A stretch of DNA of 64,000 nucleotides from Stemphylium vesicarium (Eukaryota; Ascomycota; Dothideomycetes; Pleosporales; Pleosporaceae): assembly GCA_004380135.1 (NCBI GenBank), contig QXCR01000054.1, positions 110,190 to 174,189 of the forward strand, in the 5' to 3' direction. Below, one piece after another: positions 40,961 through 52,010 of this stretch. Positions within the stretch are counted from its first letter, which is position 1. Each line of letters opens with the position of its first letter. Position numbers and translations under genes: made by a program. A model generated the notes under the pieces. It did no database searches and was not told where the DNA came from. It was given only the letters and a program-made list of their open reading frames with translations.

Positions 40961-43684
40961 TGTGGGAGTGTGGGGTAGTTGTCGCGGTGGGGGATAAGGT
41001 GACTGTACGAGGAGGGCGTGAGACTATGTCGTCTTCTGGATGCGGCGAGAGGGTAGGCTCGAGACAGTAATGGAAACGATGTAGCTGTCAAGGAGAGGTA
41101 TGATGTGTGTGGAGGGAGCTTGCTGTCGGCTGGTGTTGTTGGTGCGATTGGGGTTCGTGGTGAGGCTCGAGGATGGTAAGAGCTGCGAGGAGGCTACAGT
41201 GTTGGTAGCATATCGAGACGGACTCTCACAGAATCCCCCGAACGACTCGAGTTTTCTTACCTATAAGCTCTACAGCTGCCTCTGCAAGGTTCTCTGACCC
41301 TTCTCTGAAGATGTTCCGCGTGCTCTTTTCTTGGCGCAGTCAATACTCTACAGCTGAGCTCGCAGACGTACATCGTATACGGATGCAGATACCGGAGCTT
41401 CGTCAGAGCTTACTCGGGGCTACCGGGTATCTATAGATCTTCCCTGTGATCTTGCCACGCTGAGCAGCAGCAGCTGTATGTATGCAGACACTCCTGGCCT
41501 CGTCCCTGCTGTTGATATACCTGATACCAGCGAAGTGTCAGGGGGCACGACTGAGAGAGACTTGACAGGCTTGCTACGATTGCAGCGATCTAATAATGCA
41601 ATACCTCTCCTGTGCCTGTGCTTGCGCCCTCATCTGGGCGTTCGTGATGTCTTTCCTACTTCTCCTGCGTCCACCGCGAGCGCCTGCAGGAGGAACATGC
41701 AGGGAGAGTCTCCGTAGACTTGCCACTCCTGAGCTGCAGCATTGCGACCAGATTCCCTTCGACTACAGAAAGCTGGACGGCGAAGATCGAGCTGGAGGCT
41801 TCGTCAGGGGGCTCCTCTGCAGGCACACGGCTAAGCCTATTCGTGCCTCCCTGTGAGGCTGATCTCTGCTCTATCCTGAGCTCACATGCAGACTAGACTT
41901 TTTATTCTCTTACTGCATTGGTCAGTTCCGCCGCGGGAGTCTCGCTCGATATACCCTCCCCACGCTGGATCTCCACAACCGCCAGGCGGAAAATGGCCAG
42001 AGTAGTGCCAAAAGAAGCGCATAGCCTGCTGAATTCTCCTCCTGCTTTTCTGTTGTCTTTACCCTCAAGGGTGTTCTTGCATCTCCCCATTCACATATTC
42101 AAGGTGAGCCGTGGCCCTCTATCGCGGCCGTGCATACCATACCTGCCTCACCCTTGGCGTCACCTGAAGCCTCAGGGTCCAGTTCTCTACTCCCTTATTA
42201 CCTCCCGTCGATACCACAATACGCAACCTACCAAATCTCTCGAGAGTAGCATGGCGAAAACCGCAGGGCCCGTAGCATCCTCGTCCAGCTTTCCCGGTGT
42301 TGATACGACTTTAGGGGGAGGGTGCAGCGCCAATGATACTCCGTCGTGGTGAATATGAGGTTGTTAGACCCAGCCGCGAGGCTGGCAGGCCTTGCCAGTG
42401 GTGGCATAAAAGCTTGCCCCTCCCTCCCTCCGCTCCAACTCTTCTTCACTCAGCCGCGCCACCCAACTCATGAGTATCTCAACCTCTCATGACCCTCAGT
42501 TTGTAAGTTAGCCGTGAATCACATTCGACCATGCGCGTTGCATATACTGACATCCTCAAGAGCGAGCTCACCGACTTCGCTGGGGATCTCACCATATAGT
42601 GGCGATGGAGGGGCGTCGGCAGCTACATTGTAAGTGACATACCTATTACCTGGCCCTCTCTTCTTCCCTTCGGGCCCGGCTCTGCAATGGCTACTGCAAG
42701 TCCTCGGAGCTACCTCATTTGAAGACGTTGGTCGCGGCCAGACTGCGTCGACAAACCCGCTTTGGATGACGCTCAATCCAACGCGTCAACACCAACTGCA
42801 TATCAGAGGGGCTCCCTGATATCTCTTTTGTATGCTGACTGTTTTTCGAAAGTGTCCAAAAGACTCTTAGCGCGTCGGGTTCCTTGTCGTACTTCGTCAC
42901 AGACTGGTACAACTCCTGGGCATAGACACCCCAGTCGACTTCAACATGTAGGAATGCATGAAGCCTTTGCAGGAATTTCACTAACATCCTCGGCGGTCCG
43001 ACTACCCGGCGGTCAAGTCATCGAGTCCGCCTCTGACTTGGCGCACCGGGAACCAATACAAGGTATCAGGTCGCAGCTCGCTGCCACGTTCGCTTCATTC
43101 AGGCCGGGCAATGAAGCCCACGCTGGCTGTCGTTGCTGCCCCGGTTGTCAGGCCCTGGAATGCCAGACTTGCTAACAACAAGATCGTGGTCATTGAGCGC
43201 AACCCATTCAGTGGTCTGGGTGGCAAGGTCATGTACACTGCTTGTGGAGCAGCGAGTAGTGAGTAGGCCACTCGTTGTGCTACGTCAAGCACTCTTACTG
43301 ACGTGCTCTACGAGGTCTACAAGAGTCAGCCTCGTGTCAAATACCTACCACTCGTACGTCCTCGTCCTTTTGGAACTCGCACAAGAAAGCCCTGATGTTG
43401 GACAAGCATATGGAAGCCTTTCGGGGTTCCATCAATAAGTCCACCATCTTTAGGATTCCGAAAGAATCCTGCTAACATGGAAACCCTTCACAGCCAGCTT
43501 GGCAACGCTTACCTGGGATCAGATCAGAGCCGTAACGCCGGCCGCTTCCGCGATATAGTCGAACGATGCAACAACTTCCACACTGAGCACATTGCGCCGA
43601 AGAACCTCGAGTTTGCCTTCGTCACACCGGCACGAGTCTAATCTCCGCTTTCCGAGCAGCTCGAGACATCCCTCAACTCGCAGC

Positions 43685-43787
43685 TTTGGTGTTGCTTCAC
43701 GGCACAGGCCCTTTCATATAGCCTAGGGGTGGGGGCAGATCCACCCCATCGACTCCACGGTCCATCCTTTGGTGTTGTTTCACGGCA
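43685..43787. repeat. Two copies of a 20-bp direct repeat, 83-bp period
   Basis: TTTGGTGTTGYTTCACGGCA occurs at 43685-43704 and 43768-43787 with one C/T difference. No coding context is evident. Confidence 0.75.
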
Positions 43788-44230
43788 AGGTTGGCCATCC
43801 TCGTGGCCCGGGGGCAAACGCTCCTAAATCCTTCTGAAGGCTCACCCTCTCACATGGGCATACTGGGGATTTCGAATCCCTAGGGAAGACGCATCCCTAG
43901 ACAATGCCATCCCCCCTGGTCGCCGACATTCATTCGCGCATTACGGCAGCTACAACTTACCCTCTCCGAAGCGGAAGCGACCCGCACCAGGAAAGAGCGC
44001 GGCACTCGAGTGAAACGTCTCTCATGGCATTCTCTCAGCCTTCTGCTTCGGGGGAGTCCGGTCTCCATCAACACGTCTTTTGATGATCTGAATGTCATCC
44101 TACCAAATTCCCCCTGGAGCAAATCCAGCAAATTAAACAAGTCGGCCCCCAGGCACTCATATTTCTTATATTGATGCCTCGATAGGCATCACGCCTTTCT
44201 AGAGCATCGGTAGCATCCACCGAGATGCGT

Positions 44231-44266
44231 TGTCCGACCCCAACCATATCATATTGGGGTCGGACA
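44231..44266. repeat. Perfect 13-bp inverted repeat with 10-bp loop
   Basis: TGTCCGACCCCAA (44231-44243) is followed by a 10-base spacer and its exact reverse complement (44254-44266). It could form a strong hairpin. There is no T-tract after it and no flanking gene that would make it a terminator. Confidence 0.85.
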
Positions 44267-44356
44267 GCATTCACTGCCACCATTTTCCTCTCAGTTTCTC
44301 CGTGGAGCTGTCCAACCCGCCCATTTATCGCTGAAGTTGGACGGCAATCTTTCCAC

Positions 44357-44449
44357 AACCTGATGAACGACGAACACTTTCAGCGCGCGATTGGAAGGCC
44401 GTTCCTCCCGGGGTTCGCCCCAAAACCTGATGAACGATGAACGCTTTCA
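44357..44449. repeat. Two copies of a 26-bp direct repeat, 67-bp period
   Basis: Copies at 44357-44382 and 44424-44449 share 24 of 26 bases (core AACCTGATGAACGA). Both differences are transitions. They sit between the hairpin and a minus-strand coding fragment. Confidence 0.75.
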
Positions 44450-46182
44450 TGGCGTGGGATCCGGGTACGTCCGGATCCAATCCGCTCCATGCAACCTCCC
44501 AGGAGGCCCAGTCCTCCGTGGGTTAATCCGCAAGTCGCAACCACCGCAAGACCACCCAGACGTGCTTGCAAATCCCATGGATACCCGGGCTGATGTGCGC
44601 GCACCGGGCTAGACATTCATTCACGAAAGTCGCCTTCTCGGCTTGCCACATCTTCCAGCTCGTTGCGTTGACATCCTTGGCGCTCACACCAGCTTCCTTC
44701 ATGGCGCGATGGAGGAGGAAATGGTCTTTTGAGAAGCACAATTGCTGAGAATCAAGAGGAGGACAACGTTATCAAGAAGTCCTGTGATGTCTGGGAGTCC
44801 CCGAGATGGTGCTTGGAAGGGTGGATGTACTGTAGTTCGTCGAAAGGGCGGTGGTGTATCGAGTGGTTTTATTCGTCTCAATCTATTAGTTTGCAATGTC
44901 ATCCATCTTTGACTAGCCCTCGGGCCTTTTGCACCGTGATGCCATCATGTCGCGAGGGTGCGCAAGCCTACTCTTTCTACCTGGGGCTCAGTATCTGGCT
45001 ATCGACGACCACTTGAGGCTCTCTTGCACACTACTGCAAAGGCGCAACCCTTCGCAAGTGTATCTTGCATAGCTACTATAGTTCTATCCGACAGGCTCGG
45101 CGTCGTTCGTCATTTTCACTGCGGGGGTCTCGGTACGGTCTATCAGTCAGGAAAGTCGGACTGCCTGAGGCTCGCTGCGGGGGTCTGTAATGATCATGTG
45201 GCGACTGTTTCGTGTCAGCATCAATGCTCAGGGTGGAGATCCTGCAACCCTATAATGTGGTCAGTCAAACACAGGTTCGTTGGTGAAGCCGCGAAGGAGC
45301 CCTTCAACGGCGAGATCAAGCACGCAGCTCTCAGCGGTACCGCGACTACAAGAAGATTGAGCCAACGCATCTGGTCAACTGGACGTCAGCAAGAGGATCG
45401 ACAACGGCTTGTTACCTGCTCCAAACATCCTGAAAAGTACGCTCATCGCCGACGGCAGAGTCGACCCGGGCGAAGAGTTTTAGGGCGGTGCTTTGCTATG
45501 CTTGTACTGCTTCGGGCTTCTTCAGTGCTTCCCGCCGACTGGATCTCGCTCTGTCGCATTCAAAAGGCTGAAGATGTTACGAGGTTGAGTGTCCTGCCGG
45601 CGGCGTCTCGAGGAGGGGGCGCTGCAAAAGATCGTGCTGCTGAAGTCGGCACTTCCAGCCATCTGTAAAAGCAGGCGGGTGTCCGAGCAGCTTCCATGAG
45701 TTCGAACGGTTGTTTTTTGGTGTCGTGCAGGTTGCGGTTTGCATGGTCAGGGACACGGCGCCGCGGGCTTAGTGAGGAAGTTCACCATGGAGCCCCGCCA
45801 TGATGGCCGCACGAAGAGCTGCCTTTGGGGGCCTCGACAGAAGATGCCCGTCACCCAAACCGTCACTACAGAACGGCATGGAGTCAATTGGAAAGCTGCA
45901 CGCCCCGGAGAAGCTCGTCATTGTATGAACAGGATCCAAAACTGATATTCAATAACAACATGACTTGTTGAAGCCTCACAATGGATGCTTCATGGAGTAA
46001 AGCTCATCGTCGCTGCGGTCCTGGCAGAACTTGTGGTGAGCGTCGGGACCCTCAGGCTCCCGTCTATACAGATTGGTTTCTACTAAGCAGCTTCAAGCTC
46101 TTTGGCAAATACACCAAGATCTCGGTGACCGGTAGTCACCAAACTATCTCAAAACTTCATCATCACTACCGCCACCATCAAC

Positions 46183-46535
46183 ATGTCGGCTCCCAGTGGC
46201 ACCAGCATCAGCAGCAACAACACCACCGACCTTCCAAGCCAACCTAGGCCCGGGAGGCTTGTCACCTCCTCCCACTCCTCCACCACCGACGTGGGCGGGA
46301 TATGCCGCTCCGCCTCCACCACCAGCACTATACGGTTTCGACGAGCTGCAGGCGGCCGTCTTCGAGTGGGAGGCGAACCTGACGTCGTTCCAGTGGCTGC
46401 GTGTCTTGTGCGGTTTTCTCTTCCGAGCGGGCTTTGGTCATCTTCGGGTTTTGGCTCTGGGTGGGTTCCGATCGGTTTGTGAGGTTAGGTATGCCTTCGG
46501 GATTATGTTTTTTGGAGTTTTGTTCTTCTGCTGAT
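46183..46535 (+). pseudogene. Possible small Pro-rich gene with a frameshift near its start
   Basis: ATG 46183 begins MSAPSGTSISSNNTT, a normal-looking N-terminus. After about 15-16 codons the coding character passes to the frame one base away, reading TFQANLGPGGLSPPPTPPPP, TWAGYAAPPPPPALYGFDEL and QAAVFEWEANLTSFQWLRVL up to a stop at 46533-46535. That second frame has no ATG of its own upstream, only a GTG at 46196. A one-base indel in the repeated AAC/CAGCA region around 46200-46225 would explain both. The C-terminal part is hydrophobic (about 40 residues), possibly one or two membrane segments. Family unknown. It could be real with a sequencing error, or a decayed gene. Confidence 0.4.
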
Positions 46536-47202
46536 GCCTTTGTGGCTCTACGCATGATACCCCTTTCGCCGGTTAGCGTCTTACACCGGGCTTTTCCCAC
46601 CATATTGTATTCGTCAGTGAGCTTTTATAATGTATGGAAGTGGCTCTCATGATGCTGCCTGGCTGCTACAGGGCTGCTTGAATGGAAGAATTTTGCGAAC
46701 GAGAGTACACTAAGATCAATATGCCCCATCTCCGCTGCAGATGTTTTGGAAAACCCTACTCGCATGAAAATAAACTAGATTTATGCTGAAAGTATTGATG
46801 ACTTGACAGTGGAACGAAACTTGAAACGATACGCGAAGTATGATCTCGATATTAGGCAGTTCATCTGTCAGAAAAGAAAGTGCAGCCACGGGTAATGAAA
46901 TATTCCGGGCAACGCGAGTAAATCTTCGTTAGTAGCTGCTTCGGGCGCTGATATCAAGACCATTGCCCTTGTTCTATGATAAAATCAACTCGCTGATGTC
47001 GGCTCGAGACGTTCAAGGAGACTCCGCATGTGGCCAATGGCGTGAGGCCATTACCAAAGCGGGAATTACCGGCTTGGCGGACGTTGAGACTCGCGAACAT
47101 CACCGAGCTTCACGATAGCATCGCTGAACGCGCAGCAGCACGACGCCCGCACTCGGACCCGATTTTGCTCTTCTAGCCCGTCTAGACGATTGAGCGCCCA
47201 AC
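46536..47202. other. Intergenic, upstream of the complex I subunit gene
   Basis: About 670 bases with no credible frame or repeat. Presumed promoter and leader of the gene at 47203. Confidence 0.45.
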
Positions 47203-47917
47203 ATGTCGGTGGCTAAGAATGTGAAGACGACCGTCTTCTCGGTACGACTCCCTCAATCCGACGTCAACATACCCTGGCCCGAAGGCCCCTCCACACGCCA
47301 TGACTGCAATTGAAGGAGCCATACTGATGATGCGCACGTAGAAATACACGGTTCAGCCCACTGGAATCTATGCCGCGATTAACAGGCTCTTCGCCCTCGA
47401 CCCCAAGCGTTCGACGGGTATTCCCATGAACCCGCAATACCGCAACCCACCCCCCGGTGGTAACGACCCGATGGCCTACGACGACCCCGTCACCGTCCCT
47501 GCTGCCGATATCGCCGAGAACCCATACTGGAAGCGCGACGTACGCCGACGATACCCCAGGCTCTCGACCGTCACCCAGTCGGACGCGGTTGCGCTGCTCG
47601 AGGTTGGAAGCGCGGCGTCGCCCAAGCAGGAGTTGATTGGCGAGGCCGGCACCAAGTCTCTGGTTGCTGCGCAGGAGCAAGGAGCAAAGGGACTTTCCGT
47701 CGCGTTCGAGAAGAACACTGGCCTCGCGAAGGATGTGCTTGGACCCGGTGGCATGCCTCCCCTACCAAGCGGTCTGCACACCACCGGTGCTGCTGGACAC
47801 AAGCGATACGACTTGGAGAGCGACCAATCATATGGCGGGTCGTGAGTCGCGCATTCATTCCATTTCGAAGTCATCTTGCTAACACGTCACAGGTACCCAT
47901 GCCGGACATTTGCTTAG
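47203..47917 (+). CDS. nuo-21.3: NADH:ubiquinone oxidoreductase 21.3 kDa-type subunit, three exons
   Basis: Exons 47203-47241, 47342-47841 and 47893-47917 give 187 residues. Introns are 100 and 51 nt with GTACGA and GTGAGT donors and TAG/CAG acceptors. Recognisable family sequence includes KYTVQPTGIYAAINRLFALD, RNPPPGGNDPMAYDDPVTVP, ADIAENPYWKRDVRRRYPRL and the C-terminal YPCRTFA, which is encoded by the tiny last exon. These match my memory of the Neurospora crassa 21.3 kDa accessory subunit of mitochondrial complex I. The protein is imported into mitochondria and has a structural role in the peripheral or membrane arm interface rather than a catalytic one. The length is as expected. Missing the last exon would leave a wrong C-terminus of GGS. 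Confidence 0.93.
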
Positions 47918-48298
47918 TCTTCCAAAAGGCGTCTGGTAGGTAGAGAAAGATGATAGATGTACTGTACATATGAAAGCTTTCCTTGTATGCTTCCCAGCCT
48001 CTCCTCTGTGATCTCTTCAGGTTTGCATTACAGCGAGTGCCCGTATACCATGCATGTCTCTGAATGTCTCATATGTCTTTCGCAACTTCTCGCATTCTCG
48101 TTGCCAACGACGTCCACACCGTTAGTCTTTCAGTTCTCGTCTCACACTCCATCACACAAGAAAAGTGTGCTCAGGGTCCAGTGTCTTGGCGTTGTTGTCC
48201 GCGACTTCCACGCTCTCAGTCACGCGCAAACTGAGTGCACCCCGCCTCCGCCATCTGCGCCGCTGCTTTACTAGTTTCGACGTCGCCCCAGCCGCAAA
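47918..48298. other. Intergenic between two same-strand genes
   Basis: About 380 bases, CT-rich toward the next start, with no feature apart from a presumed promoter and leader. Confidence 0.45.
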
Positions 48299-50933
48299 AT
48301 GAGCGCCATGGCTGAGAAAGAGCCAACAGAGCTGGGCGCCGCTCCCCTCAACTTCATCTACGCCTGTTCTCTATGCAGTGCTTCGTTTGCCGACGTCTAT
48401 GAGGGCCACAGTGAGACAGTTCGGGGTCTGTCGGACGGTATCAATCCCAAGGAGCGCCTCGTGACTCGCCTCTTCCTCTCCCAGTGTTGTCATGTCTTCT
48501 GCAGCAAGCATCTGGAAGGCGGTGGTAAGCAAGCATGACGCAACAAGAGGTAACTGCTAACGGCTATCCAGCTCCGCCTTTCCATTGTAAAGAAGAGCGA
48601 CCGAAAGCACCTTGTCCTGTTTGTGTCAAGGAGAAAGCAGATACCGAGCCGCGATTTCTGTACTCTGTCCGCGGTTTCAATAAGAACGAACATGATCCCG
48701 AGATCCCACGTTCATGGTTCACTGCGCCCCCAATTCGACTTGATGGCTGCGGCAAGGAGATGGATGCCCTACGCGTACGTCATCACTCAGCACATACGTA
48801 ATCATGGTTCATTGACAACATGTAGTTCCAATACATTGCGCTCATACGTTACTGCCAAAACACCTATGCGACCCGAAAGCCACTTCAGCAGGTCCTTACG
48901 GAGTCAGAGAAGAAGCTTGCCAGCATGCAAGATCTCGCATCAGAAGAACACGCAAAGGTCCTCAGCCTGCAGCAGGAGAACGAGCGCCTTGTGGTGCAGA
49001 AAGATCAGTTCGCAGCCATGAAAGCCGAAGTGCAGCGATTACAAAGCCTCGAGCAGGAATTTGAGCACTTTCAAAGCCTGAATGTCAGCACGCGAGATTT
49101 GGAGACATTCATTACAAACAAGCCCGCTATACGACACTACCTGAAGCTTTTTCCGAAGTTGGCGGAGTAAGTGAACACGGTTGTCTTAGTAATATGTCGC
49201 TGATTGATTCCAGCCAGAACGACAAGATGCGAAAGCGATTGGCCCAGCTGGGGTTCGCGATGCAGCTGGAGCCAATACCCAACTTCAAGGGTATTGATCC
49301 CACCGCGTTCGACAGCGACGAAGCCCTCCCTGAGAGTGCACAGGGCGGCCCCGGTCGGACCATGCGAAAGACCGCCTCTTCTCATACAGTTGGTAGATCT
49401 GCACATACCTCAGGCAGGGTAGGGACAGCTTCTTCAAGTCCATACGCACAGCGACCTACCAAGCGTCAACGTATTGACTCTCATCCCGGCGAAATGCAAA
49501 TCGACCCTCCTCCTGATGGACGCGCGATGCCACCCCCACCAAAGGCGATGTCGAGGATGCAGTCAGTGCGCAAGATGTTCCCAAACCTAAGGAAAAAGTT
49601 CTCAAATGGCCGGTCGACGCCTACAATAGATGATGAGTTCGAGGAGAATGGCGACATTGAGATGCGTGACGATGGACACTGGCAGAGCAATGATTCTGCT
49701 AGACGCGTAGCTCAGGACAACTTTCGCAGCGAAACGCCGTACATGTCAGGAGCTCTTCCCGTACAACAACCAACTCATATCGTGGAACCCAGAAGCTCAC
49801 AGCTGCTTACCAGTGTGGGTATTCATGACAACCGATCCGAGTTTACTTTCCGAACCTCGTCGCCAGCCAAAATGGATACGCGGAACGATGAGCATCGTCC
49901 TGTTCAGCGACCTAGCGAACCATCGTATATGCGACTGATGGATGCACTTTCACGCGACGAAGGAGTCGAGCTGGGCTTGAAGGATCCGCGCGAAGATCCG
50001 GGCCCAGACTATCATAATGATGATCGTGGCATGCAAGTAGCATATACCTACCAGAATCAGGCAGATGTACAAGATGCAGGTCATGAGAATCGTTGGAATC
50101 TTGGGCATCCTTTCATGCACCAATCTCCGTACGGATCGTCTATCGCTGTTGACACTCGGCAGCAACCTTCAGGCTCAGGACAAACTAACGGATTCGCAAC
50201 CAAAACATACAACCAGGCACACTCTGGCCCCGCTACCCCAGCACCTAGAAGACATCAAAATCCTGGCCATCAGATTGAGAGTGTAGTAAGTCCATACTTC
50301 AGAAACGGTCCTAACCAGGCCCACATTCAACCACAACCCGGACTCGCTGAACGTCAGAATAGTTCAAATCGTTTCGACGGCTATCGGTCTCAAAAGTCAA
50401 GAACAGACCATCGCCAGGGCGCTTGGTGTGAGCCTCGCAGCCTGAACGGGCTATCATTTTTCGACTCCCCGATGAACGCCAGGAATGAGCCTATTGAACC
50501 GGCTCAAAGGAGCAGAATAGTGGAATTGCAACCAATTGCACCCTCATATTATCGTCAGGGTCAGCATACAGAGTTACGCGGCTCTCTTAGGCGACCAGAG
50601 ACAGGGCGCTCGCAGTATACAAAAGACAGCGCCTATGCTTCTTCGCAGCCCTGGCCATCCTACGCTAGGCAGCCTCCCAGATACAGCCAAGCAGCAGTGG
50701 ATATAGCTTCTCAGAACCATTCTACTTATTCTCGCATCCAGGAAGTGCCTTCAACGATGCCTTCAATAATTTCCAGGTACTCAACAGCGCGTGCGCAATC
50801 TCAGTGGAACAGCTTGCAACGAGCAGGTGTCAGGAGTAGCCGGAACGCCTTTAACAATCCCGCCGGAAACTCGCTCAGTACTTCATCGAGAGCTATCGTT
50901 CCCAGCTCCGGTCGGCGCATTTTCCGACGATGA
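48299..50933 (+). CDS. RING-type zinc-finger protein with coiled coil and long disordered tail, four exons
   Basis: Exons 48299-48524, 48572-48774, 48826-49166 and 49214-50933 give 829 residues with matching phases; introns are 47, 51 and 47 nt. The N-terminus has Cys/His ligands in a RING-like arrangement: YACSLCSASF, LSQCCHVFCSKHLEGGG and, across the first intron, CPVCV. A helical region rich in Gln/Glu follows (SEKKLASMQDLASEEHAKVL, then LQQENERLVVQKDQFAAMKA), a predicted coiled coil. The last about 570 residues are Ser/Pro/Gln/Arg-rich and disordered, with a KRQR basic patch that could be a nuclear signal. RING plus coiled coil plus disordered tail is the layout of Zip3/HEI10-type SUMO or ubiquitin ligases acting in meiotic recombination, but the RING spacing is unusual and I offer that only as a hypothesis. 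Confidence 0.85.
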
Positions 50934-52010
50934 CGACTTATGAGCAGATGCAGAGCTTGAAGATGACAGTCTGAGGTTCCTACGAAGGGGTGAAGATCCT
51001 CGATGGCGTTTAAAAGGTTATAGTCAGGCTTGACCTTACTGTATGTTAAACATATATATGGAGATGACACAAACACGTCGCAGACAGGTGATCTTTTTCC
51101 GTGGGATGCACATGTGACAATTCGGTGTGCCTCAATCGGACCAAGATTTTCCGGGGCAAATATCTTGCATGTGCATTAGCTGATATCTTGCTCACCGCGA
51201 CCGTCACCTGATGCGAGACGGCAAGTCACACCGCAGTTCGCGAAACACATGATGTGGTCAGCGCATTGCTTTTCGCGCAGAACAGCCTCTTCATGTGCAT
51301 CACGTTTAATCAAGAGTTCCCACTGTAATGCTTAGCACGAGGGCGCCTTGCCTCTCTCGACACGGAGCTTTTGCCGGCTCTCCAGCTGGGATAAGCCACC
51401 GGCAGATGGGAAACTAAGCCCAAAGCAGTAAGATTCCAGGAGAATTAATATGCGGCGAATGTGCAAACGAAGCACCATCGGCATGCAAGGGCCACATACC
51501 ATGTCTCCATGATGTTCCTATTCGCCGTTGAAGCCTGCGCGGGTAATCGTTTCACAGAGGTACCTTAAATTTCGGCACGATGTTTGACGATCATGACAAC
51601 TGGCGCGGTGTTTCAAGCTTCCATTCTCCCTTGTTTCTACCGCTTCCAACGAATGAGGATCCTTGCTATCCCCGCAAGTGTCAAAACGCCTGACCCACGT
51701 TGCCGGCGAATTCAAGCTTCCTTTAATACGCTTGGGTAATCTATCCCGCACCGCGGCTCCAAAGCTTCAAGTCTGCCCGCTTCTGGACCCGGTAATGGCA
51801 TATTGGGTATCAGATGAAGGTCCGTTCATTAACGTGGAAGAGACGGAACTGAAGGCTCCGCCTAACGGTGGGGCGATTGGGTCATTGCAATGGGTTGTAG
51901 GTGGTTGTTGCTTTTTTTTTGTATAAGAACGGTGGTGGCCCATGTTACTGTAACCCTCAAGACAGAGCAAACAAGCCCTTTTCTCGACACATCTTACAAA
52001 GCTCCTTGCC
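50934..52010. other. Intergenic, promoter of the GH5 gene at its right end
   Basis: About 1.08 kb. No coding frame is convincing. TATAAG at 51922-51927 lies 89 bases before the ATG at 52011, after a T9 tract, and is the likely TATA box of the cellulase gene. Confidence 0.5.
51922..51927 (+). promoter_or_regulatory. TATA-like box of the GH5 gene
   Basis: TATAAG with a T-rich tract immediately upstream, 89 bases before the start codon. Spacing fits a short fungal leader. Confidence 0.45.

Larger units (their letters stand above)
40961..46182. other. Accessory-like, gene-poor region with coding fragments in broken frames
   Basis: About 5.2 kb without one intact gene I can support. Protein-like fragments occur in shifting plus-strand frames: near 42531 (MRVAYTDILKSELTDFAGDL, then TAG), near 42880 (FLVVLRHRLVQLLGIDTPVD), near 43110 (ANNKIVVIERNPFSGLGGKV), near 43477 (FRDIVERCNNFHTEHIAPKN), near 43930 (RALRQLQLTLSEAEATRTRK) and near 45385 (SKRIDNGLLPAPNILKSTLI). 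Minus-strand fragments occur at 42715-42987 and 44523-44741. Small direct and inverted repeats are present at 43685-44449. Together this suggests several decayed genes or a decayed mobile element, but no transposase motif, terminal repeat pair or target duplication was found. Confidence 0.45.

Noticed and set aside
43873..43890. tRNA B-box-like sequence near GGGGATTTCGAATCCC
   Set aside because: No A box, anticodon arm or acceptor stem could be folded around it at tRNA spacing.
44231..44266. Hairpin as an intrinsic terminator
   Set aside because: This is a eukaryotic sequence with no T-tract after the stem and no adjacent gene end.
44958..45668. 236-codon plus-strand ORF
   Set aside because: Length is notable, but composition is patchy and better protein-like runs occur in other frames of the same DNA, so it is treated as part of the decayed region.
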